Positions 16,803 through 24,562 of a stretch of DNA of 42,843 nucleotides are shown one piece after another. Made by a program: the position numbers and the translations under genes. The stretch is from assembly GCA_000991135.1 (NCBI GenBank), contig LBST01000010.1:1-42843 (forward strand). The letters run 5' to 3'. Under the pieces are notes generated by a model. The model was not told the DNA's origin. It saw only the letters and a list, made by a program, of their open reading frames with translations, and searched no databases. This stretch comes from Candidatus Roizmanbacteria bacterium GW2011_GWC1_37_12 (lineage in GTDB: Bacteria; Patescibacteriota; Microgenomatia; UBA1406; GWC2-37-13). How positions within the stretch are numbered: position 1 is the first letter of the stretch; each line of letters opens with the position of its first letter.

Positions 16803-17465
16803 CTACTCTAAAATCAGTTTTTTTATCATTTTTAGTTTTCTTTGATAATTAATTTGATTATCGACAAACTTTTTATAAAGTTTTGGACTTTTTATAGAAA
16901 TTTCGGTTAAATACTTTTTCAAAATATTTTTGTTCATATAATCGTTATAAGAAGAATATTCCCAGTCCTCAGGCTTATTTACTAGATAATTTGTGACTGG
17001 ATTTAAATGGATATAGCGTGAAACATGAAGGAGTTGTTCGTTGCTCTGTATTAATACGCACTTGAATTCTGATTGCCATAAAGGACCTCTTCGACTTGAT
17101 TTAAGGTCAAAATAACGAGTATAGCTATTTTCAACCGTTCCGATATATTTCGAAAGGAAATTGCTTCTCAGTAATTTTACTAAAAGATGATAATGATCTG
17201 GCATTATGCAATATCCCAAGAACTTAATCAAACAATTAGATTTTTCCGAAATTAAACTCTGAAAGGTATATTTTTTGTATCGTAAAGCATTAGAAAATTT
17301 TCTTTCAGATTTAACATTATTATAAAAATCTAACGTCTCAATAAATCTATTTATATTAGAAGGATAAGTAAAAATTCCAAAATTAGAAATACTTTTATTA
17401 CAAATATGATAAATTTCACTTTCTAAGAATTTTTCTTTTCTATACATTGTTCTATTTTGGGTCAT
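16803..17465 (-). CDS. REP-associated tyrosine transposase (RAYT, Y1 HUH type)
   Basis: The 220 residues contain the RAYT pattern. The metal-binding HUH-like motif is CIMPDHYHLLV (about residues 88-98). The region NSYTRYFDLKSSRRGPLWQSEFKCVLI holds the usual YxxYFN-like and LWQxRFK blocks. HVSRYIHLNPV and EDWEYSSY are the family's C-terminal signatures. Known members cleave and join single-stranded palindromic REP sequences. Identical 29-base palindromic elements flank it (16771-16799, 17549-17577), so this is a REPtron-like unit. Start at 17465 is tentative; a Met at 17447 is possible. The AT-rich codon use is consistent with mobility. Confidence 0.88.
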   Translation of the reverse strand: MTQNRTMYRKEKFLESEIYHICNKSISNFGIFTYPSNINRFIETLDFYNNVKSERKFSNALRYKKYTFQSLISEKSNCLIKFLGYCIMPDHYHLLVKLLRSNFLSKYIGTVENSYTRYFDLKSSRRGPLWQSEFKCVLIQSNEQLLHVSRYIHLNPVTNYLVNKPEDWEYSSYNDYMNKNILKKYLTEISIKSPKLYKKFVDNQINYQRKLKMIKKLILE

Positions 17466-17548
17466 AAATATTAGTTTGTCAGTAGGTTATATCAAACAAA
17501 AATTCAAGAAAGACTATTAAGTAAGTCTAAATTTATTGAAATACCATT

Positions 17549-17577
17549 CTTCCACCTCGGAGGTGGATGGAGGCTAA
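17549..17577 (+). repeat. Palindromic element family A, copy 2 (RAYT flank)
   Basis: Identical over 29 bases to 16771-16799, in direct orientation. Its final GGCTAA supplies the stop codon (TAG on the minus strand, 17574-17576) of the delta-prime-like gene, so insertion of the unit probably reshaped that gene's end. Confidence 0.9.
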
Positions 17578-18179
17578 AAGTAGAGTTTTTTAATAAAAAT
17601 CAACATATGATCGATTGTTAATTGAGGATTCAGATTGTTATTTTCGAGCAAGCTTTTTAGTTTGACGGCTTCTTTTAAGATTAGTGGTGATTTTTTGTCT
17701 GTCATTAATCTTTCTCTAAAAAAAGCAATAACATCCTCAAGTGTTATCTGATCGGAGGACAACAATTTTAAATTGTTATCCTTAATAAGCTTTGTTAGTG
17801 CTTCTTTTGCTTGGGAGCCAAGTGGTAAGGATTTTTTTTTATCGAGATAGACGATTTTAGTCCGTGATCTGATAGTCGGGATCAATTTTTGTTCGTTGTC
17901 GGTCGTCAAGACAAACAAGACATTTCTCGGCGGTTCCTCAAGGATTTTAAGAATTGAGTTTTGGGCTTCAAGCGAGGAAGCGTGAAAATTTTCTAGGCAA
18001 TAAAGTCGGACATTTTTGTTAAAAATATTTGTTTCTTTTTTTAAATTTTTTATTTCTCCGATACAATATTCCTTTCCTTCAGGTCTGACTTGAAAAAAAT
18101 AGCCATTTTTGTCAAGAATAGTTTTTAAATAATTTTTTATTTTTTTTGAATCATCGGAGATTAAAAGCAATGGAATCAT
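17574..18179 (-). CDS. holB: DNA polymerase III delta-prime-like protein without Walker A
   Basis: The 201 residues carry the clamp-loader motif SSLEAQNSILKILEEPPRNVLFVLTT (about 68-93) and SRTKIVYL (sensor region). This is characteristic of delta-prime/gamma subunits, which open the sliding clamp. The N-terminus begins MIPLLLISDDSKKIKNYLK, with no GxxGxGKT P-loop, and the zinc module is missing. The length is well below the usual 300 or more, so it is an ATP-independent or degenerate clamp-loader part. TAAAAT ends six bases before the ATG. The stop codon comes from a family A repeat. Confidence 0.75.
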   Translation of the reverse strand: MIPLLLISDDSKKIKNYLKTILDKNGYFFQVRPEGKEYCIGEIKNLKKETNIFNKNVRLYCLENFHASSLEAQNSILKILEEPPRNVLFVLTTDNEQKLIPTIRSRTKIVYLDKKKSLPLGSQAKEALTKLIKDNNLKLLSSDQITLEDVIAFFRERLMTDKKSPLILKEAVKLKSLLENNNLNPQLTIDHMLIFIKKLYF

Positions 18180-18185
18180 AGTTGC

Positions 18186-18191
18186 ATTTTA
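18186..18191 (-). promoter_or_regulatory. -10 box TAAAAT, leaderless start of the delta-prime-like gene
   Basis: TAAAAT, GCAACT and ATG follow directly on the minus strand (spacing six). The box lies 15 bases from the divergent pilB -10 box at 18206, so two leaderless promoters share a 38-base gap. Confidence 0.5.
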
Positions 18192-18205
18192 ACACAATTT
18201 TTGAG

Positions 18206-18211
18206 TATATT
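18206..18211 (+). promoter_or_regulatory. -10 box TATATT, leaderless start of pilB
   Basis: TATATT, TAATTT and ATG (18218) follow directly, the same six-base spacing. Confidence 0.55.
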
Positions 18212-18217
18212 TAATTT

Positions 18218-19927
18218 ATGGACATTCCTCCGAAAATTCTATTAGACAAGCTAGTTAAAAATCAAAAACTAACTCAAGAAGAGGCTGATCATTATGAGGT
18301 TATCAGTTTACAAAAAAACATTCCAGTTGAAAAATACTTATTTGAAAAGTCAAACCTCAACAGAATTGAAATAATCAAGGCGATTGCCGAGACGGAAAAT
18401 ATTCCTTATGTTGATCTTTCCACTTCGCCGATTGATTCTCAAGCTGTCGGCCTTGTACCCGAGGCAATCGCGAGAAAATACAGTGTCATCCCCTATCATT
18501 ATGAGCCCAAAGAAGAGGCGATATATCTTGGGGCGACTGATCCTTATGATGTTTCGATTATAGATTTTCTAGAGAAAAAAACTGGAAAAAAAATCATCCT
18601 TTCTTTGGGGGACAAAAATCAGATAGAAAAAACTATCGATTTGGCATATAGTCAAGGACTATCTCCTGAAGTAAGAGAAGCTCTTAAAGAGTATATTCCT
18701 GATTCAGGAGGCAGAAAGGTCGACCTCGGCCGGATGGCGATTAACGAAGCGCCGATTGCAAAAATTGTCTCAACGGTTTTGGAATTTTCGATTAAAAGTC
18801 GCGCTTCAGATGTCCATATCGAGCCCGAGGAAACCCGGACTAAAGTAAGATATAGGATAGACGGTATATTGCAGGAAAAATTGTCGCTTCCGAAGACAAT
18901 CCACGACGCTCTCATTTCGAGGATTAAAATTCTCTCTGAGATGAAGATTGATGAAAAACGAATTCCCCAAGACGGCCGTTTCACTTTTAAGATTGCCGAT
19001 GAAGAAGTAGACCTTCGTGTCTCGACCTTGCCCACAGTTAACGGTGAAAAAGTAGTGATGAGGTTATTAAAGAAAACTGGCGGGATTCCGTCCCTGCTTG
19101 AACTGGGACTTCGAGGTCCGCAGCTTAAAGATATAGAAGAAGCGATAGCGAAGCCCTATGGAATCGTTCTCATAACCGGTCCGACCGGAAGCGGTAAGAC
19201 AACTACTCTTTATTCAATCCTTTCCCGCCTCAATAAGCCAAGCGTCAACATTATGACGCTGGAGGACCCGGTTGAATACCAGATCCCCGGAATTAACCAA
19301 GTTCAGATCAATCCCCAGGCAGGATTGACTTTTGCCACAGGATTGAGATCGTTTTTGCGTCAGGATCCCAATATCATCTTGGTCGGAGAGATTCGTGATA
19401 AAGAGACAACCCAACTAGCTATCCAGGCAGCCTTGACAGGACATCTGGTTTTTTCCACTCTGCACACCAATGACTCATCAACGGCGATACCGAGGCTGAT
19501 CGATCTTGGCGCCGAGCCTTTTTTAATCGCTTCGGTTCTGGCAGCCGTGATCGCCCAAAGAATCTGTCGACGCGTCTGCCCAAGCTGTCGTACCTTTTAT
19601 GAACCAGTCAGCCAAGTCAAAGAAAACATCAAGTTAGTTTTGGGTCCTCTCTACCCAAAAAACTATGAGACTCAACCGTTAAAATTGGTAAAAGGCGAGG
19701 GCTGCAGCGAATGCAATCAGACTGGTTATTTGGGAAGAGTCGCCATTTTTGAAGTCTTGAGGGTTACTCCTTCGATCAATCGGATGGTTTTACAGCAAGA
19801 ATCAGGCAAAAACATTGAGGAACAGGCGAAAAAAGAAGGGTTGATCATGATGAAGCAGGACGGATATCTAAAGACGCTCGAAGGAATAACGACTATAGAA
19901 GAAGTCCTTAGGGTTGCAGAGACATAA
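18218..19927 (+). CDS. pilB: PilB, type IV pilus assembly ATPase
   Basis: The 569 residues have an N-terminal MshEN-like domain (PPKILLDKLVKNQKLTQEEAD; NIPYVDLS) and the secretion ATPase core. Walker A is GPTGSGKTTTLYSIL (about 325-339). The Asp box is EDPVEYQIPGINQVQINP, Walker B LVGEIRDKETTQLAI, and the His box TGHLVFSTLHTND. A zinc site is formed by CRRVCPSCRTFYEP and GEGCSECNQTGYLGR. PilB drives pilus polymerisation from the cytoplasmic face. It is the first gene of pilB-pilT-pilC. Confidence 0.95.
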   Translation: MDIPPKILLDKLVKNQKLTQEEADHYEVISLQKNIPVEKYLFEKSNLNRIEIIKAIAETENIPYVDLSTSPIDSQAVGLVPEAIARKYSVIPYHYEPKEEAIYLGATDPYDVSIIDFLEKKTGKKIILSLGDKNQIEKTIDLAYSQGLSPEVREALKEYIPDSGGRKVDLGRMAINEAPIAKIVSTVLEFSIKSRASDVHIEPEETRTKVRYRIDGILQEKLSLPKTIHDALISRIKILSEMKIDEKRIPQDGRFTFKIADEEVDLRVSTLPTVNGEKVVMRLLKKTGGIPSLLELGLRGPQLKDIEEAIAKPYGIVLITGPTGSGKTTTLYSILSRLNKPSVNIMTLEDPVEYQIPGINQVQINPQAGLTFATGLRSFLRQDPNIILVGEIRDKETTQLAIQAALTGHLVFSTLHTNDSSTAIPRLIDLGAEPFLIASVLAAVIAQRICRRVCPSCRTFYEPVSQVKENIKLVLGPLYPKNYETQPLKLVKGEGCSECNQTGYLGRVAIFEVLRVTPSINRMVLQQESGKNIEEQAKKEGLIMMKQDGYLKTLEGITTIEEVLRVAET

Positions 19928-19955
19928 AACAGTTAAACAGTTTAAAATTTAAAAT

Positions 19956-21020
19956 ATGGATCTAAATAAGCTTTTACAACTTGTAATTGATAAACAAGCC
20001 TCGGATCTTCATCTTATTCCCGGTTATTATCCCACAATTAGAGTCGCCGGAGAGCTTCACCAGCTAACTACCCTGACTATGATAACGCCTTCGATGGTAG
20101 AACAGATGGTGTTACCGCCATTAAACGGAGAACAAAGGGAGAATTTCCTAGCCAACAAAGAGTTGGATTTGGCGATTACTCATAATGAAAATCGTTTTCG
20201 TGTCAATCTGTATTATGCCAAAGGAGTTATCTGCGGTAGCTTTAGACTGATTCCAGCAAAGATTCGCACGCTTGAAGATTTAAGTCTGCCGGCAATTCTT
20301 AAGCAGTGCGTCGATTTTCGCCAAGGATTGGTCCTATTGACCGGTCCGACAGGTGAAGGCAAGTCCACTACTCTCGCTTCGATCATCAACGAAATCAACT
20401 ACAAATATTCTCGCCATATCATCACAATTGAGGACCCGATTGAATATATCTATCCACAGTCCAAGTCGATCATTTCCCAGCGCGAGCTTCACCAAGATAC
20501 GCATTCTTGGTCCGTTTCCTTAAAATCAGCTCTTCGCGAAGATCCCGACGTCATTCTGGTCGGCGAAATGAGGGATTTTGACACAATTTCTTTAGTCCTT
20601 ACAGCCGCCGAGACAGGACATCTGGTTTTTTCCACCCTACATACCAATTCTGCGCCCGAGTCGGTAGACAGGATTATTGATATTTTTCCTCCACATCAGC
20701 AGAATCAGGTAAAAAATCAGCTCGCGACGGTACTGAAAATGATCATTACCCAAAGACTTCTTCCTAAGCAAAATAGTGTTGAAAGAATTCCAGCTGTCGA
20801 AATCCTGATTAGCAATTCAGCTGTTTCCTCAACAATTAGGGAAGGCAAAACTTACTTGATCAATAATATTCTCGAAACTGGTGAGGCCGAGGGCTTGCTT
20901 CTCTTTGAAAAAAATCTTCTTTCTCTTTATCGAGCCGGCATGATTTCTAAAGAAACGGCATTTTCCTTCGCGATCAGGCCAAAAGAGCTGGAGAAGTTTA
21001 TTAAGATAGATAAGGTGTGA
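19956..21020 (+). CDS. pilT: PilT, type IV pilus retraction ATPase
   Basis: The 354 residues match PilT in length. The N-terminal DLHLIPGYYPTIRVAGELHQL is the PAS-like domain start. Walker A is GPTGEGKSTTLASII, Walker B VILVGEMRDFDTISLVL, and the His box GHLVFSTLHTN. The AIREGKT-like motif SSTIREGKTYLI lies in the C-terminal region. It powers retraction for twitching or DNA uptake. A TAAAAT box ends seven bases before the ATG, although the gene may also be read through from pilB. Confidence 0.93.
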   Translation: MDLNKLLQLVIDKQASDLHLIPGYYPTIRVAGELHQLTTLTMITPSMVEQMVLPPLNGEQRENFLANKELDLAITHNENRFRVNLYYAKGVICGSFRLIPAKIRTLEDLSLPAILKQCVDFRQGLVLLTGPTGEGKSTTLASIINEINYKYSRHIITIEDPIEYIYPQSKSIISQRELHQDTHSWSVSLKSALREDPDVILVGEMRDFDTISLVLTAAETGHLVFSTLHTNSAPESVDRIIDIFPPHQQNQVKNQLATVLKMIITQRLLPKQNSVERIPAVEILISNSAVSSTIREGKTYLINNILETGEAEGLLLFEKNLLSLYRAGMISKETAFSFAIRPKELEKFIKIDKV

Positions 21021-21023
21021 AAT

Positions 21024-22226
21024 ATGTTTTTTAAGTACAAGGCCCTTAAAGGGACAAATACAGTCGAGAGACAGATAGAAGCGGCTTCAGTCGCCTCGGT
21101 CATCGACTACCTGCAGAAAAACGACTATTTTCCCATTTCTGTTACCGAGGTAAAAGAAAAAGAAGATGGCATATTTAGTTCGCTCACGAGCAAGGTCACT
21201 TTCAATGACATAGTTGATTTTACTCGCCAGACTGCCATAATGTTGAACGCTGGCCTGACCATAATTGATTCTTTGGAAATCCTAAAAAAACAGCTTGTGA
21301 AACCGGGAATGAGAAAGATGATCATAGACATCGACGGTACGATTAAGGCGGGAGGATCGTTTTCCTCGGCCTTAAAAAAATATCCGTCGAATTTTTCCGG
21401 CCTCTACATCGCTTTGGTAAAATCGGGCGAGGCTTCGGGCAAACTCGGTGAAATTCTTCTTCGCTTGGCAGACAACCTTGAAAAAGAAAGAGAATTTAAA
21501 AGTAAACTTAAAGGCGCACTTATCTATCCGGTTCTAATTATGGTGGGAATGTTTGTCGTTATGTTTATTATGATTACCTTTGTCATTCCTAAATTATTGG
21601 GACTGTATCAAGATTTCAATGTTGAGTTACCTATTACCACAAAAATTCTAATTATGATTTCTTCTTTTTCCGTTCATTTTTGGCCATTGATGATAATCGG
21701 AGTTTTTGGAGGAAGCTATTTTTTGAAAAAGTATCTCCAAACCAAAAAGGGAAAGCATTCTTTTGACCAATTGACTCTAAAACTGCCGGTTATAGGCAAA
21801 GTAGTTGCCGTTTCTGCTTTGGTCGATTCAACAAGAACTTTGGCGATTCTGATTGGGGCAGGTGTTTCGATATTGGAAGCCTTGTCAATTATCATAGAAA
21901 CGACAGACAACTTGATTTACCAAAGAGCCTTTATTGATGTCAGTCGGAAAGTAGAAAAGGGCCAATCGCTGGGAGCCTCTCTTGACCAACAGGGTATCTT
22001 TCCTCCGATTTTGGTCCAAATGAGCCAGGTTGGAGAGCAGACAGGTAACCTCGACGACACTCTTCTTCGCCTTTCAAAATATTTTGAAATGGAGTCAGAA
22101 ATATCAATAAAAGCGATGACGACTTTGATCGAGCCGGCGATTTTGGTGGTTTTGGGATTTGGAGTGGGTTTTCTAGTTTTATCAGTGATAACGCCAATCT
22201 ACAATCTGACAAGCTCGTTTAAATAA
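21024..22226 (+). CDS. pilC: PilC, type IV pilus platform protein
   Basis: The 400 residues contain two T2SF domains. The first is about 48-190 (FTRQTAIMLNAGLTIIDSLEILKKQ, FPSxF-like YPSNFSGLYIALVKSGEASGKLGEIL), the second about 250-385 (ALVDSTRTLAILIGAGVSILEALSII, FPPILVQMSQVGEQTGNLDDTLLRLS). Hydrophobic helices lie at about 165-190, 213-232 and 375-395. PilC is the inner-membrane platform that couples PilB/PilT to the growing pilus. It follows pilT by three bases. Confidence 0.95.
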   Translation: MFFKYKALKGTNTVERQIEAASVASVIDYLQKNDYFPISVTEVKEKEDGIFSSLTSKVTFNDIVDFTRQTAIMLNAGLTIIDSLEILKKQLVKPGMRKMIIDIDGTIKAGGSFSSALKKYPSNFSGLYIALVKSGEASGKLGEILLRLADNLEKEREFKSKLKGALIYPVLIMVGMFVVMFIMITFVIPKLLGLYQDFNVELPITTKILIMISSFSVHFWPLMIIGVFGGSYFLKKYLQTKKGKHSFDQLTLKLPVIGKVVAVSALVDSTRTLAILIGAGVSILEALSIIIETTDNLIYQRAFIDVSRKVEKGQSLGASLDQQGIFPPILVQMSQVGEQTGNLDDTLLRLSKYFEMESEISIKAMTTLIEPAILVVLGFGVGFLVLSVITPIYNLTSSFK

Positions 22227-22338
22227 TTTCTAATTTTTAATTAACTTAATTGACCTAAATAATGTCCAAATTCCAATTCTTAATTGGGAACAATTGGTTA
22301 TTGATTAGATCAATTAGAAATTAGGTTAATTAGGTTAA
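22227..22338. repeat. Low-complexity AT repeat between converging pilC and recG
   Basis: No gene is present. Units such as TTAATTAACTTAATTGACC, CAATTCTTAATTGGGAACAA and TTAGGTTAATTAGGTTAATTA form an inverted structure. It may end both converging transcripts. The same kind of sequence recurs in other gaps. Confidence 0.5.
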
Positions 22339-24420
22339 TTAATCCTTAGTTATCTTTCCTTTTCTATACTTCTCCACTCTTTTTTTCAACTCCCCAAACT
22401 TTTCAATCTCATAATGTTTTTCAAAATATTCAACTGCTTTCTTTGTCCTCTCAATTAGTTGATAATCAGATAGTGAGGCAATTTTCAGATCCAAATATCC
22501 ATGTTGTCTCATGCCATAGATATCGCCCGGACCCCTGATTTTTAAATCTTCTTCAGCCAACTTATTGCCGTCGTTTGTCTTGGTGAACATCCCTAATCGT
22601 CCTAATATCCCTGAATCTTCTTTCTCTGTGAATAGAAAACAGTAGGACTGTTTATCGCTCCTTCCCACTCGACCTCTAAGCTGATGAATCTGGGCAAGAC
22701 CGAATCGTTCAGCCCCCTCAATAAGCATAACTGTTGCATTGGGAATATCTACGCCGACTTCAACTACAGGTGTAGTCACTAAAATGTCGGTCCTTTGGTT
22801 TTTGAAATCGTTCATAATCTTTTCTTTTTCTTTTGACTTCATTTTTCCATGAAGAAGAGCGAGTTTAAATCCGGAAAATATTGTTTTTAGGTTCTCGAAT
22901 TCTTTTTTTGCCGCCTTGACTGATTTCATAGTTTCGATTTCTGATTCTTCGATAAAAGGGCAAACAATAAAAATTTGAAATTTGAAATTTGAAATTTGAA
23001 ATTTAATCCAATCGTAACAAGACGGTCTTTTGTGTTTGGGTACGAGATAGGTTTTAACGAGTAATCGACCGTAAGGCATTTCATCAATCAGTGACAAATC
23101 AAGTTCGCCGTATAAAGTCAAAGCGACGGTACGGGGGATCGGTGTCGCCGTCATAGTTAATAGATGTGGATTGAGTCCTTTGTTTTTTAACTCGGCTCTC
23201 TGTGAGACGCCAAAACGATGCTGTTCATCGATAATTACTAAACCTACTTTTTTAAATCGTTTATTTAATAATGCATGAGTTCCTATAATTAAATCAGATT
23301 TATTAATTACGGATTGCAGATCACGGATTTTATTTGCACCTGCTATTTTCGTAATTCGTAATTCATAATTTTTAAATAATTTAATTAATGTGTTATAGTG
23401 TTGTTGTGCCAATATTTCCGTTGGTGCCATCATAAGCGATTGATAACCATTCAGATAACTCAAATAACAGGCTAAAGCGGCAACAACCGTCTTTCCGCTC
23501 CCGACCTCACCTTGTAAAAATCTATTCATCGGGACGCTCCTTAAAAGGTCCGTCCTTATCTCGCTCCAGACGCGATTTTGAGCATTAGTCAATCTGAACG
23601 GAAGATTATCAATAAAATTCTGTAAGGACAATTCATGAATTGTCCCTACGGTAAATTTATTCCCTACTTTTTCTTTTTGCCACTCTTTTTTGACTAAATG
23701 CGACGATAATTGAATAGTAAATAATTCATCAAACGCCAATCTTTCTCTTGCTTTCTGTGCCGCATCCTTTGATTCGGGAAAATGAATCTGTCGATAAGCC
23801 GTTTGTTCTTCTATTAAATTATTTAAAGAAATTATCTCTTTTGGGAGCATTTCATCAAGCCGATCGGCAACCTCCGAGGTTGCGGAGGCAAAAACTAGCG
23901 ATACTTTTTCTCTTATCGTTCTTGATGATAATCCCCTTTTCTCTGGATATATAGGGATGATTCTTCCTACGTGTTTAAATGTTATTCTGGCTTGCTTACG
24001 CAAGCAAGCTTGTCCAGAATCTGTCAGTTCATATTCTTTTGGTTTCATTGATAATTTTCTTCCGTATTGTTCGATAACTCCGGCAACACTTAGGTTTAGT
24101 CCTTTTTTAAATAGTCTTAGTAGATATGGTTGGTTGTAGAATCCAAGTTCAATTTCTCCGGTTTCGTCCTGAAGTTTAAAGACCTGAATTCGTAAACCGG
24201 TTTGAGTGACCTGATATTTTCCTTCTGTAATTTCGCCAATAACTGTGACTGTTTCTCCGGGTTGAGCATCTTTAATTTTAGAAATCAATGAATAATCTTC
24301 ATAGCGAAAAGGAAAATAGTTAAGAAGATCGAAGTAAGTATTAATTCCAAGAGACTTGAACTTTCTAATAGTTATAGAACTAGTCTTGGGAAGAGTCTCG
24401 ATATTTGAAAATTGAATCAT
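22339..24420 (-). CDS. recG: RecG ATP-dependent DNA helicase with repeat-derived insertions
   Basis: The 693 residues match RecG: an N-terminal wedge/OB region (SLISKIKDAQPGETVTVIGEI), Walker A FLQGEVGSGKTVVAALA, motif Ia MMAPTEILAQQHY, DEQH-like IIDEQHRFGVSQRA, TMTATPIPRTVALTLYG, VEVGVDIPNATVMLIEGAERFGLAQIHQLRGRVGR, and the RecG C-terminal SGILGRLGMFTKTNDGNKLAEEDLKIRGPGDIYGMRQHG. RecG reverses stalled forks. Five short stretches derive from dispersed repeats: about 134-146 (DSGQACLRKQARI), 179-187 (SATSEVADR), 258-266 (VGTIHELSL), about 349-369 (NYELRITK to QSVINK) and about 473-483 (KFQISNFKFQI). All motifs remain intact, so it is probably functional. Confidence 0.95.
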   Translation of the reverse strand: MIQFSNIETLPKTSSITIRKFKSLGINTYFDLLNYFPFRYEDYSLISKIKDAQPGETVTVIGEITEGKYQVTQTGLRIQVFKLQDETGEIELGFYNQPYLLRLFKKGLNLSVAGVIEQYGRKLSMKPKEYELTDSGQACLRKQARITFKHVGRIIPIYPEKRGLSSRTIREKVSLVFASATSEVADRLDEMLPKEIISLNNLIEEQTAYRQIHFPESKDAAQKARERLAFDELFTIQLSSHLVKKEWQKEKVGNKFTVGTIHELSLQNFIDNLPFRLTNAQNRVWSEIRTDLLRSVPMNRFLQGEVGSGKTVVAALACYLSYLNGYQSLMMAPTEILAQQHYNTLIKLFKNYELRITKIAGANKIRDLQSVINKSDLIIGTHALLNKRFKKVGLVIIDEQHRFGVSQRAELKNKGLNPHLLTMTATPIPRTVALTLYGELDLSLIDEMPYGRLLVKTYLVPKHKRPSCYDWIKFQISNFKFQIFIVCPFIEESEIETMKSVKAAKKEFENLKTIFSGFKLALLHGKMKSKEKEKIMNDFKNQRTDILVTTPVVEVGVDIPNATVMLIEGAERFGLAQIHQLRGRVGRSDKQSYCFLFTEKEDSGILGRLGMFTKTNDGNKLAEEDLKIRGPGDIYGMRQHGYLDLKIASLSDYQLIERTKKAVEYFEKHYEIEKFGELKKRVEKYRKGKITKD
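22971..23004. repeat. Tandem heptamer AAATTTG inside recG
   Basis: Four full copies and one partial copy of AAATTTG lie in frame and encode KFQISNFKFQI (minus strand). A similar TTTTGAAT/CAATTTT stretch at 31669-31694 lies inside pheT (QNSKLKIEEH), and relatives fill intergenic gaps such as 41200-41278. Confidence 0.75.
23315..23375. repeat. TTACGAATTACGAA / CAATCCGTAAT repeat inside recG
   Basis: Plus-strand ATTACGGATTGCAGATCACG and CGTAATTCGTAATTCATAAT bracket a short linker. The minus strand encodes NYELRITK to IRDLQSVI. The ligase gene holds the related pair at 8188-8253. Confidence 0.6.
23622..23649. repeat. Palindromic element family D, copy in recG
   Basis: GGACAATTCATGAATTGTCC (23626-23645) is a perfect 20-bp palindrome with GTAA/CTAC ends. 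It encodes VGTIHELSL (residues 258-266). The homologous 28-base copy in pheT at 31385-31412 has a C-G to T-A paired change. Confidence 0.85.
23859..23886. repeat. Palindromic element family A', copy in recG
   Basis: This 28-base unit has the core GCAACCTCCGAGGTTGC and the tail GATCGGC. It is the exact reverse complement of 37545-37572 in mtaB. The minus strand encodes SATSEVADR (residues 179-187). The core shares ACCTCsGAGGT with family A. Confidence 0.9.
23984..24020. repeat. ATTCTGG/CCAGAAT palindrome inside recG
   Basis: ATTCTGGCTTGCTTACG and CAAGCAAGCTTGTCCAGAAT form a 37-base imperfect hairpin. It is a short relative of the repeats at 4084-4168 and 7535-7615. It encodes DSGQACLRKQARI on the minus strand. 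Confidence 0.75.
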
Positions 24421-24451
24421 TGAAGTTTCAGTGAAAATTGAAAACTGAAAA

Positions 24452-24562
24452 TTATTTAATAAACAACGGCGCCAGTGACGACAATATCAACAACAAAGAA
24501 GAAACAACTACGATAATCTTCCAAATAAAATCTTTTTTTATCTTTTTCCCCAATATTCTCAT
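24452..24562 (-). CDS. Small single-pass membrane protein, 36 aa
   Basis: The predicted product is a basic N-terminus MRILGKKIKKDFIW followed by one hydrophobic helix KIIVVVSSLLLILSSLAPLF. Its ATG overlaps the nuclease stop as ATGA (24559-24562), a strong sign of coupled translation. I do not recognise a function. A second overlapping frame (MERAYENIGEK, ATG 24575, 39 aa) is open but less protein-like. Small one-helix proteins like this are easy to miss in annotation. Confidence 0.6.
   Translation of the reverse strand: MRILGKKIKKDFIWKIIVVVSSLLLILSSLAPLFIK

Noticed and set aside
16803-17465. IS200/IS605 insertion sequence
   Set aside because: No TnpB is present and the motifs (HVSRYIHLNPV, WEYSSY) are those of RAYTs.
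22971-23004. Tandem AAATTTG units as a CRISPR or minisatellite locus
   Set aside because: Seven-base units with no spacers, in frame in recG. No CRISPR array or cas gene is present in the window.
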